64,000 nt of DNA from Nitrospira sp. (GTDB lineage Bacteria > Nitrospirota > Nitrospiria > Nitrospirales > Nitrospiraceae): NCBI GenBank assembly GCA_019636875.1, contig JAHBWR010000001.1:23363-87362 (forward strand). Reading direction: 5' to 3'. Shown piece by piece: positions 9,929 through 18,809 of the stretch. The translations under genes were made by a program, and so were the position numbers. How positions within the stretch are numbered: the stretch's first letter is position 1; every line of letters begins with the position of its first letter. The notes beneath the pieces are model-generated. The model did not search any database and had not been told where the DNA came from. It saw only the letters and a program-made list of their open reading frames with translations.

Positions 9929-10369
9929 CTACAGGAGGTTTTGGATCTTGGCCATGTTTTGCTCGTAACGATCTTCCGTGCGGGCAATATACCGACGCCA
10001 ATCGCTTGGGTTCCAAATTTCCATTCTGTGATAGAGGCCGACGAGGATGATTTCCTGATCTTCATCGACAGGGACGAGCTTCCGCAAGCGACTTGGGATC
10101 AAGATCCGCCCCGTCTTATCAATGTCGGATGGGCCAGCCTCTGAAACCACATAATGCATGAACAGGCGGCTCTGGTCCTCATCCAACGAGGTTCTGGTTC
10201 GTTCGAGGACCTTCTCCCATTCCTTCGTTGAATAGATCAATAACGATTGGTCCGATCCTTTGAGCAGCATCACCGTTTGTCCATCGGCCTCAAGTTGTTC
10301 ACGGATAGGCGAGGGAACGATGAAGCGTCCCTTCTCATCGAGTTTGCAGAGGTATTCACCAGCGAACAT
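9929..10369 (-). CDS. mraZ: MraZ transcriptional regulator
   Basis: The 146-residue protein has the two tandem SpoVT/AbrB-like repeats of MraZ. Each carries the D-x-x-GR signature: LDEKGRFIVP near residue 12 and IDKTGRILIP near residue 85. MraZ normally sits first in the division and cell-wall cluster and represses it. Here its neighbours are an HTH gene 14 bases upstream and a RusA-like gene downstream, with no rsmH, ftsL or mur genes nearby. It may be an extra or displaced copy. DNA binding to TGGG-type repeats is known for the family and not shown here. Confidence 0.93.
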   Translation of the reverse strand: MFAGEYLCKLDEKGRFIVPSPIREQLEADGQTVMLLKGSDQSLLIYSTKEWEKVLERTRTSLDEDQSRLFMHYVVSEAGPSDIDKTGRILIPSRLRKLVPVDEDQEIILVGLYHRMEIWNPSDWRRYIARTEDRYEQNMAKIQNLL

Positions 10370-10383
10370 CTTGATAACCTAGT

Positions 10384-10581
10384 TTAGGAGCCGGTGGAAG
10401 ACTTGGTGCGATCTCGAACCCATTGCGCTAAGTCGGAACGGACAAATCGCCACTCTTTTCCCAGCTTGAAGGCCGGAATCTTCCGACTTTGGAGGTACCG
10501 GTAGAGTGTGCGCTGAGTGATCCTGAGGTAACGGCATGTTTCTGTCGCCGTCATCAGTTCGCTTTTGGAGGAGCTCCGCAT
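10384..10581 (-). CDS. Small helix-turn-helix (excisionase/MerR-type) DNA-binding protein
   Basis: This 65-residue protein is essentially one winged HTH of the HTH_17/excisionase type: ELMTATETCRYLRITQRTLYRYL, with the basic wing LGKEWRFVRSDLAQWV. Such proteins act as excisionases or as small regulators. The gene is led by a strong promoter (10639-10666) and is followed 14 bases later by mraZ. ATG 10554 (M10) is an alternative start. The grouping with mraZ and a RusA-like nuclease suggests a small regulatory unit of uncertain role. Confidence 0.8.
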   Translation of the reverse strand: MRSSSKSELMTATETCRYLRITQRTLYRYLQSRKIPAFKLGKEWRFVRSDLAQWVRDRTKSSTGS

Positions 10582-10638
10582 GATTATGTTTCACAACCGG
10601 ACCGGCGAGATCCACTCCACCCTCCAGTACTTATGGAC

Positions 10639-10666
10639 ATTCTAGAGGCCGTCGATCAAATGTCAA
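10639..10666 (-). promoter_or_regulatory. Sigma-70-type promoter for the HTH-mraZ-rusA unit
   Basis: On the minus strand a perfect TTGACA (10661-10666) is followed, after 16 bases, by TAGAAT (10639-10644). Transcription would start near 10632, about 50 bases before the HTH start codon. The match is seen directly; its use is inferred. Confidence 0.6.
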
Positions 10667-10689
10667 GGAAAAATGTATGGCAGTGTATG

Positions 10690-11034
10690 TCAAAGATCGT
10701 CGGTATGGTCGGTTGATTCTTCACCTTCTGGGCGCTCCATCGCCAGGGCCTCTTCTATGTCACTCACATCTTCCCCCATTTCCTGTCCCATTTTCTTCAT
10801 GAGCCGAGCGACGCTCGCTGGGTCATTCTCATCGAGATGACCAAGTTTGCTTGGATCCATCAGTGATTCAAGCCTCGCGTGTCCCGATTTTGGAGAAGCA
10901 AATTTGGACAGGAGCCGGTCCACGTTTGGACTGTCGCAGTGGCGACATCTGGTTGAACCGGGTGTCCCAACAGTGAGGGTTAGAATAGAAGTTCGTCGAT
11001 GGCATTGGTGGCAGAGGTATTCGTATATTGGCAC
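10690..11034 (-). CDS. FmdB-family zinc-ribbon protein
   Basis: Starting at GTG 11034, the protein begins MPIYEYLCHQCHRR, the standard FmdB/CxxC regulatory zinc-ribbon opening. A second Cys pair follows in TRCRHCDSP. The C-terminal ~70 residues are acidic (PEGEESTDHTDDL end) and include LMKKMGQEMGEDV. The start is supported by GGAG 9 bases upstream and by lying just four bases after the comF stop. An upstream in-frame ATG at 11103 would overlap comF and lacks support. Function is unknown. The family was named for a putative regulator of formamidase and is widespread. Confidence 0.85.
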   Translation of the reverse strand: MPIYEYLCHQCHRRTSILTLTVGTPGSTRCRHCDSPNVDRLLSKFASPKSGHARLESLMDPSKLGHLDENDPASVARLMKKMGQEMGEDVSDIEEALAMERPEGEESTDHTDDL

Positions 11035-11038
11035 GGGT

Positions 11039-11854
11039 TTAGACTCCGAACGGTTCGAACGGGTGTCGGTGTGGAACACGTACATGATCCGGAATGAGAT
11101 CATGATCGAGGGTCCGCCCTAATGTGAGCACTAGGACATCGGATGAACCAGCCCTACGCAATGACTTCGCACACTCGTTGACTGTCGTACCGGTTGTAAA
11201 AACATCGTCGATGAGAAGCACACGTTTGTGTCTGATCTCATCAGGACATTGCAACGCGAACGCGCCACGCAGGTTCCTTAGGCGCCTCTGTTTCGTGAGG
11301 GACGTTTGAGGGGGAGAGGAGGTTGTGCGCAGCAGGTTGGTGTATGAGACAGCAATGCCGAGTGCGCGCCCGATCTGATCAGCAAGGAGCAACGATTGAT
11401 TGAATTCCCGTTGACGAAGTCGTTCAGCGTGTAAGGGAACCGGTATGATGACATCCACGCGATCGAGTAAAGGGAGTTGCTTGATCATCAGCGCCCCAAG
11501 AGCCGATGCCAATGAGACGGTACCTCGATACTTAAATAAGCGGATGGCGTCCCGGAGTGGGGATGTGTAGGGGTAGAGAGTCCACGCTCTCGTGTACGAA
11601 GGTGGACGTATAAGGCATGATTGGCACATGTGGTTGGGACTGTAGGCAGTGGCGATGGCCGACGGAAACGGACGGTCGCACCGGGAGCATCGGGAGGAGG
11701 GCATCAGTCCGATCGTGCGCCAGCAATCAGTACAGAAATGAGGAGTCGGATCATCGGTCAGAGAGGAATCGCAGATGGAACAATGCATCGGCAGCACAAA
11801 TCGAATCGTACGGCGCACGAGTCCTGGCATCCATTCTGAGATACGGCGGTCCAT
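11039..11854 (-). CDS. ComF family protein (phosphoribosyltransferase-like)
   Basis: The 271-residue protein has the ComF layout. An N-terminal double zinc finger (Cys pairs CSICDSS, FCTDCW, CSRCDRP, CQSCL) is followed by a type I phosphoribosyltransferase domain with the VLLIDDVFTTGTTVNECA pyrophosphate loop. ComF is needed for natural DNA uptake in several bacteria, and no other competence gene except cinA is in the window. It is followed immediately by the FmdB-like gene. The enzymatic substrate of ComF proteins is not established. Confidence 0.9.
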   Translation of the reverse strand: MDRRISEWMPGLVRRTIRFVLPMHCSICDSSLTDDPTPHFCTDCWRTIGLMPSSRCSRCDRPFPSAIATAYSPNHMCQSCLIRPPSYTRAWTLYPYTSPLRDAIRLFKYRGTVSLASALGALMIKQLPLLDRVDVIIPVPLHAERLRQREFNQSLLLADQIGRALGIAVSYTNLLRTTSSPPQTSLTKQRRLRNLRGAFALQCPDEIRHKRVLLIDDVFTTGTTVNECAKSLRRAGSSDVLVLTLGRTLDHDLIPDHVRVPHRHPFEPFGV

Positions 11855-12001
11855 TACCTGACCTTATGTCTTTCGTCGAGAGCATCTCTTTATGGCGAAG
11901 TGCTGCCGGCTGTCAAGGTTGTCGCTCTTCGATTTGTTGTGCTATAGGAATGCGAACATGTAGCTTGGTTGGGGGTAGTACGCTTTGGAGTGAGCAACCG
12001 A

Positions 12002-12700
12002 ATGGTTACCTTGAGACATTTGTGTAAAACCCATGCACGCGGTCAAACCATGGTTTCGGCACTGCAAGACGTGAACCTGGAAATCCAATACGGAGAGTTT
12101 TGTGCATTCGTGGGGCCCAGCGGATGTGGGAAAAGTACGCTGCTCAACCTCATAGCTGGTTTGGATATGCCGACCTCAGGAGAAATCGTACTCGATGGAC
12201 GGTCTACGACAACGCTGACCAGTGCTGAATGGACCAGGATCCGACGTGAAACAATCGGTATTGTCTTTCAAGCCTTTCACCTTGTCCATGGATTAACGGC
12301 AGAAGAAAATATCGCATTACCCCTGATGTTACGGGGAGATGAAGGACGAGAGGTCAGGAAGCGAGTCGACGAACTGTTGGAACGTGTGGGGATGGCCCAT
12401 CGACGTCTCCACCGGCCGGCGGAGCTTTCAGGCGGGGAACAGCAACGTGTTGCGATTGCGAGAGCGTTGGCCCACCGGCCGCGTCTCCTCCTGGCCGATG
12501 AACCCACGGGCAATCTGGATTCCCATCATGGAGCAGACATCATGGCACTTATTCGGGACCTGGCAACCTCGGGAGGACAAACGGTGCTCTTGGTGACTCA
12601 TAGTCTACAGGCAGCGCAAGCCGGGGACTATACGTGGACTATGCGGGATGGACAATTGCTCTCCCGCACGCCACGACAAGCTGGCGCGGTCGCTTTATGA
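12002..12700 (+). CDS. ABC transporter ATP-binding protein (LolD/YbbA type)
   Basis: Walker [10 protein letters not shown], signature [15 protein letters not shown], Walker [13 protein letters not shown] and the switch His (VTHS) are intact. ATG 12002 is preferred, with GGAG 11 bases upstream. TTG 11969 would add 11 residues. Its ATGA junction with pyrD separates it from its likely partner, the two-block FtsX permease at 14060, which has no ATPase of its own nearby. The expected system exports or extracts lipids, lipoproteins or peptides at the inner membrane. This pairing is inferred from type and proximity. Confidence 0.92.
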   Translation: MVTLRHLCKTHARGQTMVSALQDVNLEIQYGEFCAFVGPSGCGKSTLLNLIAGLDMPTSGEIVLDGRSTTTLTSAEWTRIRRETIGIVFQAFHLVHGLTAEENIALPLMLRGDEGREVRKRVDELLERVGMAHRRLHRPAELSGGEQQRVAIARALAHRPRLLLADEPTGNLDSHHGADIMALIRDLATSGGQTVLLVTHSLQAAQAGDYTWTMRDGQLLSRTPRQAGAVAL

Positions 12701-13626
12701 TAAACCTGTCTACGACGATCGCCGGGGTGACGTTTCCCAGCTGCTTCATGAATGCCGCTGGGGCACTGTGCGTGACACAGGCTGAACTTGAGTCGTTGGG
12801 ACGGTCCGGTGCCGGGGCGATCGTTACGAAGTCTATGACGATCGAACCGCGTCAAGGCAATCCTGAGCCACGGTATTACGGGTTTCTTGACGGATCCATT
12901 AATTCCATGGGACTACCCAATCTTGGATATCGAGCCTATGCGGAAATAATTCCTCACCTCAAACGTTTCGGCAAGCCTGTTATCGCAAGTGTGGCGGGAC
13001 TTGGGGAGGACGATTTCCCCACCATTGCTGAATTCATTAATGCAGCCGGCCCGGATCTGATTGAGGTGAACCTTTCTTGCCCGAATATTCCCGGCAAGCC
13101 TCAGATTGGTTACGATCCAGATGCTTCTGAGCGCCTCCTCAAGAGAGTCCGACCCCACGTGACAGTGCCGATGGGAGTCAAGCTGCCCCCGTACTTTGAC
13201 CCGGCACATCATCAGGTGATGGGGGCGGTGATCGGTCGATGTGGCGTCGATTTTCTAAGTTTGATCAATTCAGTGGGGAATGGATTGGTGGTGGACCCGG
13301 AGCGAGAAACGGTGGTCATTAAGCCGAAAGGCGGATTTGGTGGGGTGGGGGGGCGAATGATTAAACCGGTGGCATTGGCCAATGTCCGAGCCTTCTTTAA
13401 GCTCTTTGAGGGGAAGATGCCCATCATCGGTACCGGAGGGATTGTTGAAGGAATCGACGCCTTTGAACATTTCTTGTGCGGCGCTTCGGCCGTTCAAATC
13501 GGCACGGCGTTAGTGGAAGAAGGGTTGGATGTCTTCGGCCAACTTGAAGCAGAACTGAGGGCAGTTTTAATGAGGAAAGGATACCAATCGATTCAGGAAT
13601 GCCGAGGGCGGCTCAACGAACTCTGA
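12697..13626 (+). CDS. pyrD: Dihydroorotate dehydrogenase, class 1A-like
   Basis: Starting at ATG 12697, inside the ABC stop (ATGA), the product has 309 residues. It oxidises dihydroorotate to orotate in pyrimidine synthesis. Cys128 in NLSCPNIPGKPQ is at the position of the catalytic base of class 1 enzymes. NSVGNGLVVDPE, VIKPKGGFGG and GTGGIVEG complete the FMN site. By memory the sequence is strikingly like Lactococcus class 1A PyrD, which uses fumarate as electron acceptor and needs no PyrK. No pyrK is adjacent. Class assignment is inference; family assignment is firm. Confidence 0.93.
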   Translation: MINLSTTIAGVTFPSCFMNAAGALCVTQAELESLGRSGAGAIVTKSMTIEPRQGNPEPRYYGFLDGSINSMGLPNLGYRAYAEIIPHLKRFGKPVIASVAGLGEDDFPTIAEFINAAGPDLIEVNLSCPNIPGKPQIGYDPDASERLLKRVRPHVTVPMGVKLPPYFDPAHHQVMGAVIGRCGVDFLSLINSVGNGLVVDPERETVVIKPKGGFGGVGGRMIKPVALANVRAFFKLFEGKMPIIGTGGIVEGIDAFEHFLCGASAVQIGTALVEEGLDVFGQLEAELRAVLMRKGYQSIQECRGRLNEL

Positions 13627-13628
13627 TG

Positions 13629-13907
13629 CTACTTGCCGCTGAAATTACGAGGCAACAGGTTTTGCTGGAGCGCTTGACGCAGAAGTTGCGCGACGTTCCG
13701 AACATCAAGCCGATGCATCAAATTGAACCGATGGACCTCAACGGTGCGGACACTGATCTTCAGGGACCCGGCAATTTCGCGATTGGTATGGCCGAGAGCG
13801 ACGAGGCGCAAAATCTCACGTTGCCGAGGGGTAATGTGTGGTGCGGTCTTAGAGCGGCGAACGGTCCGTTTCAATCGAGCTGTTGCGATACCTTTGTGCT
13901 TAGTCAT
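13629..13907 (-). CDS. Small LuxR-type HTH DNA-binding protein
   Basis: The 92-residue protein has a basic N-terminal arm of about 25 residues and a LuxR/GerE HTH: TPRQREILRLVALGHTNREI, then KISVRTVEVHRFNLMHRL. There is no receiver or ligand domain, so it resembles the free-standing effector domains such as GerE. It ends two bases from the pyrD stop (convergent) and is divergent from the FtsX permease at 14060. It could control that transporter or pyrD. The target is unknown. Confidence 0.85.
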   Translation of the reverse strand: MTKHKGIATARLKRTVRRSKTAPHITPRQREILRLVALGHTNREIAGSLKISVRTVEVHRFNLMHRLDVRNVAQLLRQALQQNLLPRNFSGK

Positions 13908-14059
13908 CGGAGCTCCTTCTCAATGTTCATCGGAAGTGTAGCAAATGATGGAAATTCTGTAAACGAAATGACCGATATGCGCAGAGACCCCAGTAATACG
14001 ATCGCCCACAGGCTACTTCAAATGCGTCCATTGCCGTAGAACCTGTCCTTTCCAATGTG

Positions 14060-16672
14060 ATGCCCACATTTATCAAGGTTCTGGTCCTTATCCTCCTCTC
14101 CCATCTCCGACAGTGGCCGTTACGGACGCTGCTCACCATTGTCGGTGTCTCGTTAGGGGTGTCCGCGTCTGTCGCCGTACGAACCGCAAATGTTGATGTT
14201 CTCCGTTCATTTGAACAGGGTGTCCTCACGGTGGCCGGTCCGACGACATTGGAAGTCGCCGGGGATGACACGGGACTCGATGAACAGGTTATCACGTCCG
14301 TGCGAAAGGTGTCCGGTGTCATATCGGCATCTCCGGTGATCATCCAAACGGCCGTGCGAATGCAGGGAACTCAACCGGGCCAAGCTATTCAAATCCTGGG
14401 GCTTGACTTGCTGGACGAACTCCATACCCGGGGGTTCCAGGTGGACCAGCCGGAGACAGAAAACCAGCTCATGGACATGGTCGATCCACAGTCCCTGTTC
14501 TTAGGGGAGGCATTGGCGAATGAGTGGCGGCTTGCCGTCGGCGATGACATCGATCTCTTAGTCGGGACCGGGCGCCTCCAGTTCCGAGTTGTCGGGATCC
14601 TTCAGGAGAAGTCAGATCGGAGCTCTGCATGGGAGCGCATGGCCATCATGGATATCGCGGCCGCACAAATCGTATTTGGCCTGGTAGGGAAGATTGATCG
14701 GCTCGATATCGTTACCGAGACGAGTCAGTCTGTTGAAGAAGTGAGAGAGAGAATAAGAACGGTCCTCCCTCCTCATGTGACGGTCGCGCGGCCGGCCAAT
14801 CGGACCAGTCAAGTTGAACAAATGCTGGGTGCCTTCCGCATGAACTTGACTGTTCTGAGCTGGGTTGGGCTGTTGGTGGGGATGTTCCTCATTTACAACA
14901 CGATGGCATTTGCCGTCGCCCAGCGCCGACGAGAAATCGGAATCTATCGGGCGATCGGGATGAGTCAGCCTAGGATCGCCGTTCTCTTTCTCATGGAGGC
15001 GGCACTTTATGGGTTCATAGGAGGAGTTCTCGGAAGCGCAGCAGGTATCGCGTTGGCTCACGAGCTGATCATACTCCTGAGTCGGACCATTTCAGACCTC
15101 TATGTTCCAGTGGGAATCGGTGCGAACAGCCTGCTCCGCACTGAGTTCCTCGGTGGCATTGTGATTGAAGGAATCCTGATTGGATGTGTTGTATCGATGA
15201 TCGGTGCTATCGGTCCAAGTTGGGATGCGAGCCGAACCACGCCGGTGAAGGCTCTCGCCCCCGGTGACTATGAGGCCAGCCAACAGCTACGCGTCGGAAC
15301 GCTCGCCTGTATGGGTATGGTGTTACTCCTTGGCGCAGGACTTCTGAGTTGGCCAGGGCCTATTGGAGGGGTTCCGCTTTTGGGGTATGCGGCAACCTTA
15401 TGTCTATTGGCGGGATTGGCCTGTTTGGCTCCGATCTGCGTCTCTGGCTGGCACCGACGGCGATATCTGGGTCGGGAACGTGCGGTGTCGGGTGTGATGA
15501 GAGGTATTGCGGTGGAGCATGCCGCTCGCAATCCAGGACGGAATGGAGTCACCGTGTCTGCCTTCATGGTGGGACTCGCGATCATGATCGGAGTGCTGGT
15601 GATGGTACGGAGTTTTCGCCATACCGTGGAAGTGTGGGTCACGGACACGGTGCTGGCCGATCTTGTCGTCGCTCCCTCAATGTGGTTGCGCGGCACGGAA
15701 ATCGGAACTGTCGGCCGGAGCTTACCCGCATCGTGGCTGGGCATCCTGGCCTCCGATCCCGATATTGCCGCAGTCGATAGTTACCGTGATGTGCGTATCG
15801 AGGTGAACGGCCAGCGCGTCGCGGTCGTGTCACGAGATCTCCGGTTGCATGCTCAATGGAGCCGGTACCTTGTGAGAAGCGGTGATTCGTCCGAGTCGCT
15901 CAATCGTGCCGCTGAGATCGGTGGGCTACTCGTGTCGGAGGTGTTGGCGAACCGGTTAGGAGTGGAAGAAGGCTCAATGCTCGAAGTCATCACGCCGAGT
16001 GGTGTTCGACGATTTCCGATCGTGGCCGTGTTTTATGACTATTCGACCGACGGCGGGAAATTGCTTATGGACCGGGCCCTGTACCAATCACTCTGGCACG
16101 ATGACCTCGTCACGGTCTTTCCAGTGTATCTGCGGGATGGAGCGCAGCTCGATCGCGTGAAGGCGCGAATGACCACACTGCTAAGCACTTCCGACGACGG
16201 TGGTCTTCCACCGTTAGTCATCAGCAATGTCGAACTCCGGAAAGAGATTCTTGAGATCTTTGATCGGACATTCCTGTTGACCTATGTCTTGGAGGCCATT
16301 GCGGTTGTGATCGCCATGCTCGGGATCGTAAATACGCTGATCACTTCCGTTCTCGAACGACGCCGAGAGTTTTCGACGTTGCGTGCCATTGGTGGCAGCT
16401 CGGCACAGATCCGTCAGCTTGTCCTGTGGGAGGCGGTGTACCTCGGTGCAGTTGGCATCTTCTTAGGGCTGATCGGGGGTGGCTTCCTCTCGCTGCTCCT
16501 GATTAAGGTCATCAATCGACAATCATTCGGCTGGACCATCCAAATGATCGTGCCGACCGCCTCACTGATCCAGGCATTGTTGTTGGCGGCACTGGCGACG
16601 TTAGTGGCGGGCTACTTCCCAGCGAGGTGGGCAGCCCGGCAACCTATCGTGGAAGGATTGCGGGAGGAGTAA
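14060..16672 (+). CDS. Two-block FtsX-like ABC transporter permease
   Basis: This ~870-residue membrane protein has the duplicated MacB/FtsX plan. An N-terminal helix (about 18-40) is followed by a periplasmic domain and three helices around 270-390, with RRREIGIYRAIGMS in between. A second helix near 505-525, another periplasmic domain and three helices around 745-865 follow, with RRREFSTLRAIGGS. It ends PARWAARQPIVEGLREE. ATG 14060 is directly preceded by an in-frame GTG at 14057. The probable ATPase is at 12002. Homologues (YbbP/LolCE-like) handle lipid or lipoprotein traffic. The substrate here is unknown. Confidence 0.9.
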   Translation: MPTFIKVLVLILLSHLRQWPLRTLLTIVGVSLGVSASVAVRTANVDVLRSFEQGVLTVAGPTTLEVAGDDTGLDEQVITSVRKVSGVISASPVIIQTAVRMQGTQPGQAIQILGLDLLDELHTRGFQVDQPETENQLMDMVDPQSLFLGEALANEWRLAVGDDIDLLVGTGRLQFRVVGILQEKSDRSSAWERMAIMDIAAAQIVFGLVGKIDRLDIVTETSQSVEEVRERIRTVLPPHVTVARPANRTSQVEQMLGAFRMNLTVLSWVGLLVGMFLIYNTMAFAVAQRRREIGIYRAIGMSQPRIAVLFLMEAALYGFIGGVLGSAAGIALAHELIILLSRTISDLYVPVGIGANSLLRTEFLGGIVIEGILIGCVVSMIGAIGPSWDASRTTPVKALAPGDYEASQQLRVGTLACMGMVLLLGAGLLSWPGPIGGVPLLGYAATLCLLAGLACLAPICVSGWHRRRYLGRERAVSGVMRGIAVEHAARNPGRNGVTVSAFMVGLAIMIGVLVMVRSFRHTVEVWVTDTVLADLVVAPSMWLRGTEIGTVGRSLPASWLGILASDPDIAAVDSYRDVRIEVNGQRVAVVSRDLRLHAQWSRYLVRSGDSSESLNRAAEIGGLLVSEVLANRLGVEEGSMLEVITPSGVRRFPIVAVFYDYSTDGGKLLMDRALYQSLWHDDLVTVFPVYLRDGAQLDRVKARMTTLLSTSDDGGLPPLVISNVELRKEILEIFDRTFLLTYVLEAIAVVIAMLGIVNTLITSVLERRREFSTLRAIGGSSAQIRQLVLWEAVYLGAVGIFLGLIGGGFLSLLLIKVINRQSFGWTIQMIVPTASLIQALLLAALATLVAGYFPARWAARQPIVEGLREE

Positions 16673-16681
16673 GGGATGTGG

Positions 16682-17077
16682 TTAGTCGGCCTCGGCGCCT
16701 CGTCCGTACTTGTCCAAAATGATTTGAAGGTCATCGGGAATTGCCATTGACTTGAACGGGGGAACGCGTGAGCCACCCGTATTGCCTACCGGAACCCAAA
16801 TCTGTGAGAACAGCAGCGCTCCAAGGATCCGCGGAATCTGACCAGTAATCTCGACGGCGTCTCGGCATTTCCATCCAACTTTCAGCATCCACCAGTGGGC
16901 TCGCGCATGGGCGATCGGGAAGGATTGACCGAGGATATGGGCTCGCTCAAGATGAGTGAATGCGGATTTCAGGTTGCCGGTCTGGTACTGCTCGGTGGCT
17001 GCGGTCATTTCTCTCTGGTAAGCCTGTCGGAGTTGGGGATGCATCATGGTCCAGGAAGGAATGGTTCTCTCATGCAT
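16682..17077 (-). CDS. DUF3703 family protein
   Basis: The 131-residue protein matches the DUF3703 pattern: AFTHLERAHILGQ, H..AHWWMLKVGWK, RDAVEITGQIPRI, and WVPVGNTGGSRVPPFKSMAIP. The family has no established function and is often near mercury or other metal-related genes, which are not seen here. The first ten residues may not be translated, as MMHPQLRQAYQRE at 17047 gives a more typical start. It runs convergent to the FtsX permease, ten bases from its stop. Nothing in the sequence suggests membrane location. Confidence 0.8.
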   Translation of the reverse strand: MHERTIPSWTMMHPQLRQAYQREMTAATEQYQTGNLKSAFTHLERAHILGQSFPIAHARAHWWMLKVGWKCRDAVEITGQIPRILGALLFSQIWVPVGNTGGSRVPPFKSMAIPDDLQIILDKYGRGAEAD

Positions 17078-17173
17078 GCGCGGGCGCTAAAAACTAGGCG
17101 CTTGAGAATTCTATCGTTGCGAAAAAATCACGATAAAACGATGAATGGCGCACTGGTCAACCGAAGCTTGGTT

Positions 17174-17249
17174 TGGTGGCGGTGACCCGGATTGAACGGG
17201 TGACCCGCGGCTTATGAGTCCGCTGCTCTACCAACTGAGCTACACCGCC
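17174..17249 (-). tRNA. tRNA with anticodon CAT (Met, or Ile2 after lysidine modification)
   Basis: Read on the minus strand the 76 bases fold into a full cloverleaf. The acceptor stem GGCGGTG pairs with CACCGCC, the D arm is GCTC/GAGC, the anticodon loop is CTCATAA, and the T arm is ACCCG-TTCAATC-CGGGT. A discriminator A and an encoded CCA follow. The anticodon stem has an A-G opposition at 31-39. CAT could be elongator Met or the Ile2 species modified by TilS. The acceptor ends do not look like initiator tRNA, as the first base pair G-C is matched. Elongator Met is slightly favoured. Confidence 0.93.
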
Positions 17250-17391
17250 ACGATGAGGCAACGAAGAGTGCCGATGATAGCCGAAGACGAGGGCCAGTGT
17301 CTACCGAACGCATCAAGAAACAGGATCCGAACTCTGGAGGAGCGTCGTCTAAACCTGTTATGGTCTTCTCTGCGATATCCATGAGGGAAGC

Positions 17392-18255
17392 ATGTCGAAT
17401 GAAATGAGTCGGGCAGTCGTCATCACGGGGGCTTCAACAGGGATCGGTGCGGCCTGCGCGATCCATCTTGATCGATTGGGTTATCAAGTCTTCGCGGGAG
17501 TGCGTAAGGCAGAGGACGGCGTCGCCCTTCAAAAGACCTGCTCGGATCGATTGGTGCCGATTGAGCTTGATGTCACCGATCTTTCTACGATTCAGAAAGC
17601 GCATGCATTAGTTTTGCAGCACATCGAGCAGGACGGACTGGTTGGCCTCGTGAACAACGCCGGAATCGCGGTAGTCGGTCCACTGGAAGCTGTCCCCCTT
17701 GCGGACTTTCGCCGGCAACTCGAGGTCAATGTCATCGGGCAGGTCGCAGTCACGCAAATATTTCTGCCGTTATTAAGACAAACCCGGGGTCGAATCATCA
17801 ATATGGGGTCGATTGCTGGGCTCACAACGATGCCACTCATGGGGCCCTATTCGGCGTCAAAATTTGCGCTTGAGGCGATTACGGATGCTCTGCGGTTAGA
17901 AGTCCGGCAATGGGGAATTCACGTCTCGATCATCGAACCCGGTGCGATTGCCACGCCGATCTGGAACAAATCGACTCTCGATGCGGCTGACCGAGAAGCA
18001 GTAATCACGGAGGAGCTTCGATCGTTGTATCAGCCCATTATGGCCGCCGTGCGGAAGGTTGTCGGGGAGGCGTCGAAGCGGGCCATTTCCGCTGAGGCTG
18101 TGGCGAAGGTGGTGGAAGACGCCCTCACGGCATCGACTCCCAGGACACGGTATTTAGTTGGAACTGATGCCAAGCTTCGCGCGCTCATGAGAAAGCTACT
18201 GTCGGATCGCCTCTCTGACAAGATCCTAAGTTGGATTCTTAAACTCCCGCGATGA
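17392..18255 (+). CDS. Short-chain dehydrogenase/reductase
   Basis: The 287-residue protein is a classical SDR. It has the cofactor motif TGASTGIG (residues 12-19), NNAG (88-91), Ser140, and the YxxxK catalytic pair Tyr153/Lys157. An Arg-free stretch after the second strand and VRK near residue 38 suggest NADP use, which is only an inference. The substrate cannot be told. The C-terminal extension (DRLSDKILSWILKLPR) resembles those of retinol- or steroid-type SDRs. GAGGGA lies a few bases before ATG 17392. It is preceded by the divergent tRNA gene. Confidence 0.92.
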   Translation: MSNEMSRAVVITGASTGIGAACAIHLDRLGYQVFAGVRKAEDGVALQKTCSDRLVPIELDVTDLSTIQKAHALVLQHIEQDGLVGLVNNAGIAVVGPLEAVPLADFRRQLEVNVIGQVAVTQIFLPLLRQTRGRIINMGSIAGLTTMPLMGPYSASKFALEAITDALRLEVRQWGIHVSIIEPGAIATPIWNKSTLDAADREAVITEELRSLYQPIMAAVRKVVGEASKRAISAEAVAKVVEDALTASTPRTRYLVGTDAKLRALMRKLLSDRLSDKILSWILKLPR

Positions 18256-18319
18256 GCCGAATCGGGAAGTGGGTTGCTCACAAGAACGTGGGTGGTAGGG
18301 TGATTGAAACTATAGGTGT

Positions 18320-18772
18320 TTAGCCGACCAGATCCGGGTTCAGGCGGGTGAGTGGTTTGACAGAGATGGCCTTAATCTCGTTGTAGACGATCTTACGGCC
18401 GACCTGGCGGAGACGACTAAAAATGCCTTCGACAATAACTTGATCCCCTTCATGGACCGCTACCTGCCCTAGACTGACGACCTTCAAGGTGCCGGCTGGA
18501 TCTTGGAGCAAAAATCCATAGGCTGGTTGTCCTTGACGATTTGTGGCGAGTTGAACATTCATCACTTTCCCGGTCACCATGACATCGAGATGATCATATT
18601 GCTCCGGATGGGCCAAGAGCTCGGCGATTTCAATCAGCCCTCCAGCCAAAGCTGGTGTGGCCCCACAGAGGGTCATAGCGACGATCAGGGTATATGAGAG
18701 GAACCGACCGAGAACCCTGAATTGAACAATGCGACGGTAATGGAGGAGGGGGATAACCTTCATTGAAAGCAA
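18320..18772 (-). CDS. Exported OB-fold-like protein of unknown function
   Basis: The 150-residue protein has a hydrophobic segment (about residues 24-38) ending in PALAGG, a probable signal peptide. After it comes one compact domain with VMVTGKVMNVQ, GFLLQDPAGTLKVVS and DQVIVEGIFSR. This is the strand pattern of a small OB fold such as the tRNA-anti/CcmE-like group. Its start could be the internal ATG (MKVIPLL) at 18763. No family name is certain. A periplasmic binding role is possible. It lies 37 bases downstream of the unknown 395-residue gene, so the two may be cotranscribed. Confidence 0.7.
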   Translation of the reverse strand: MLSMKVIPLLHYRRIVQFRVLGRFLSYTLIVAMTLCGATPALAGGLIEIAELLAHPEQYDHLDVMVTGKVMNVQLATNRQGQPAYGFLLQDPAGTLKVVSLGQVAVHEGDQVIVEGIFSRLRQVGRKIVYNEIKAISVKPLTRLNPDLVG

Positions 18773-18809
18773 TTATACCGAATGACGACGGATTGGCAAC
18801 GGAGAATAT

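Noticed and set aside
10582..10632. MraZ-box repeats (TGGG-type) after the HTH promoter
   Set aside because: TGGAG/TGGAT near 10615 are not spaced or matched well enough.
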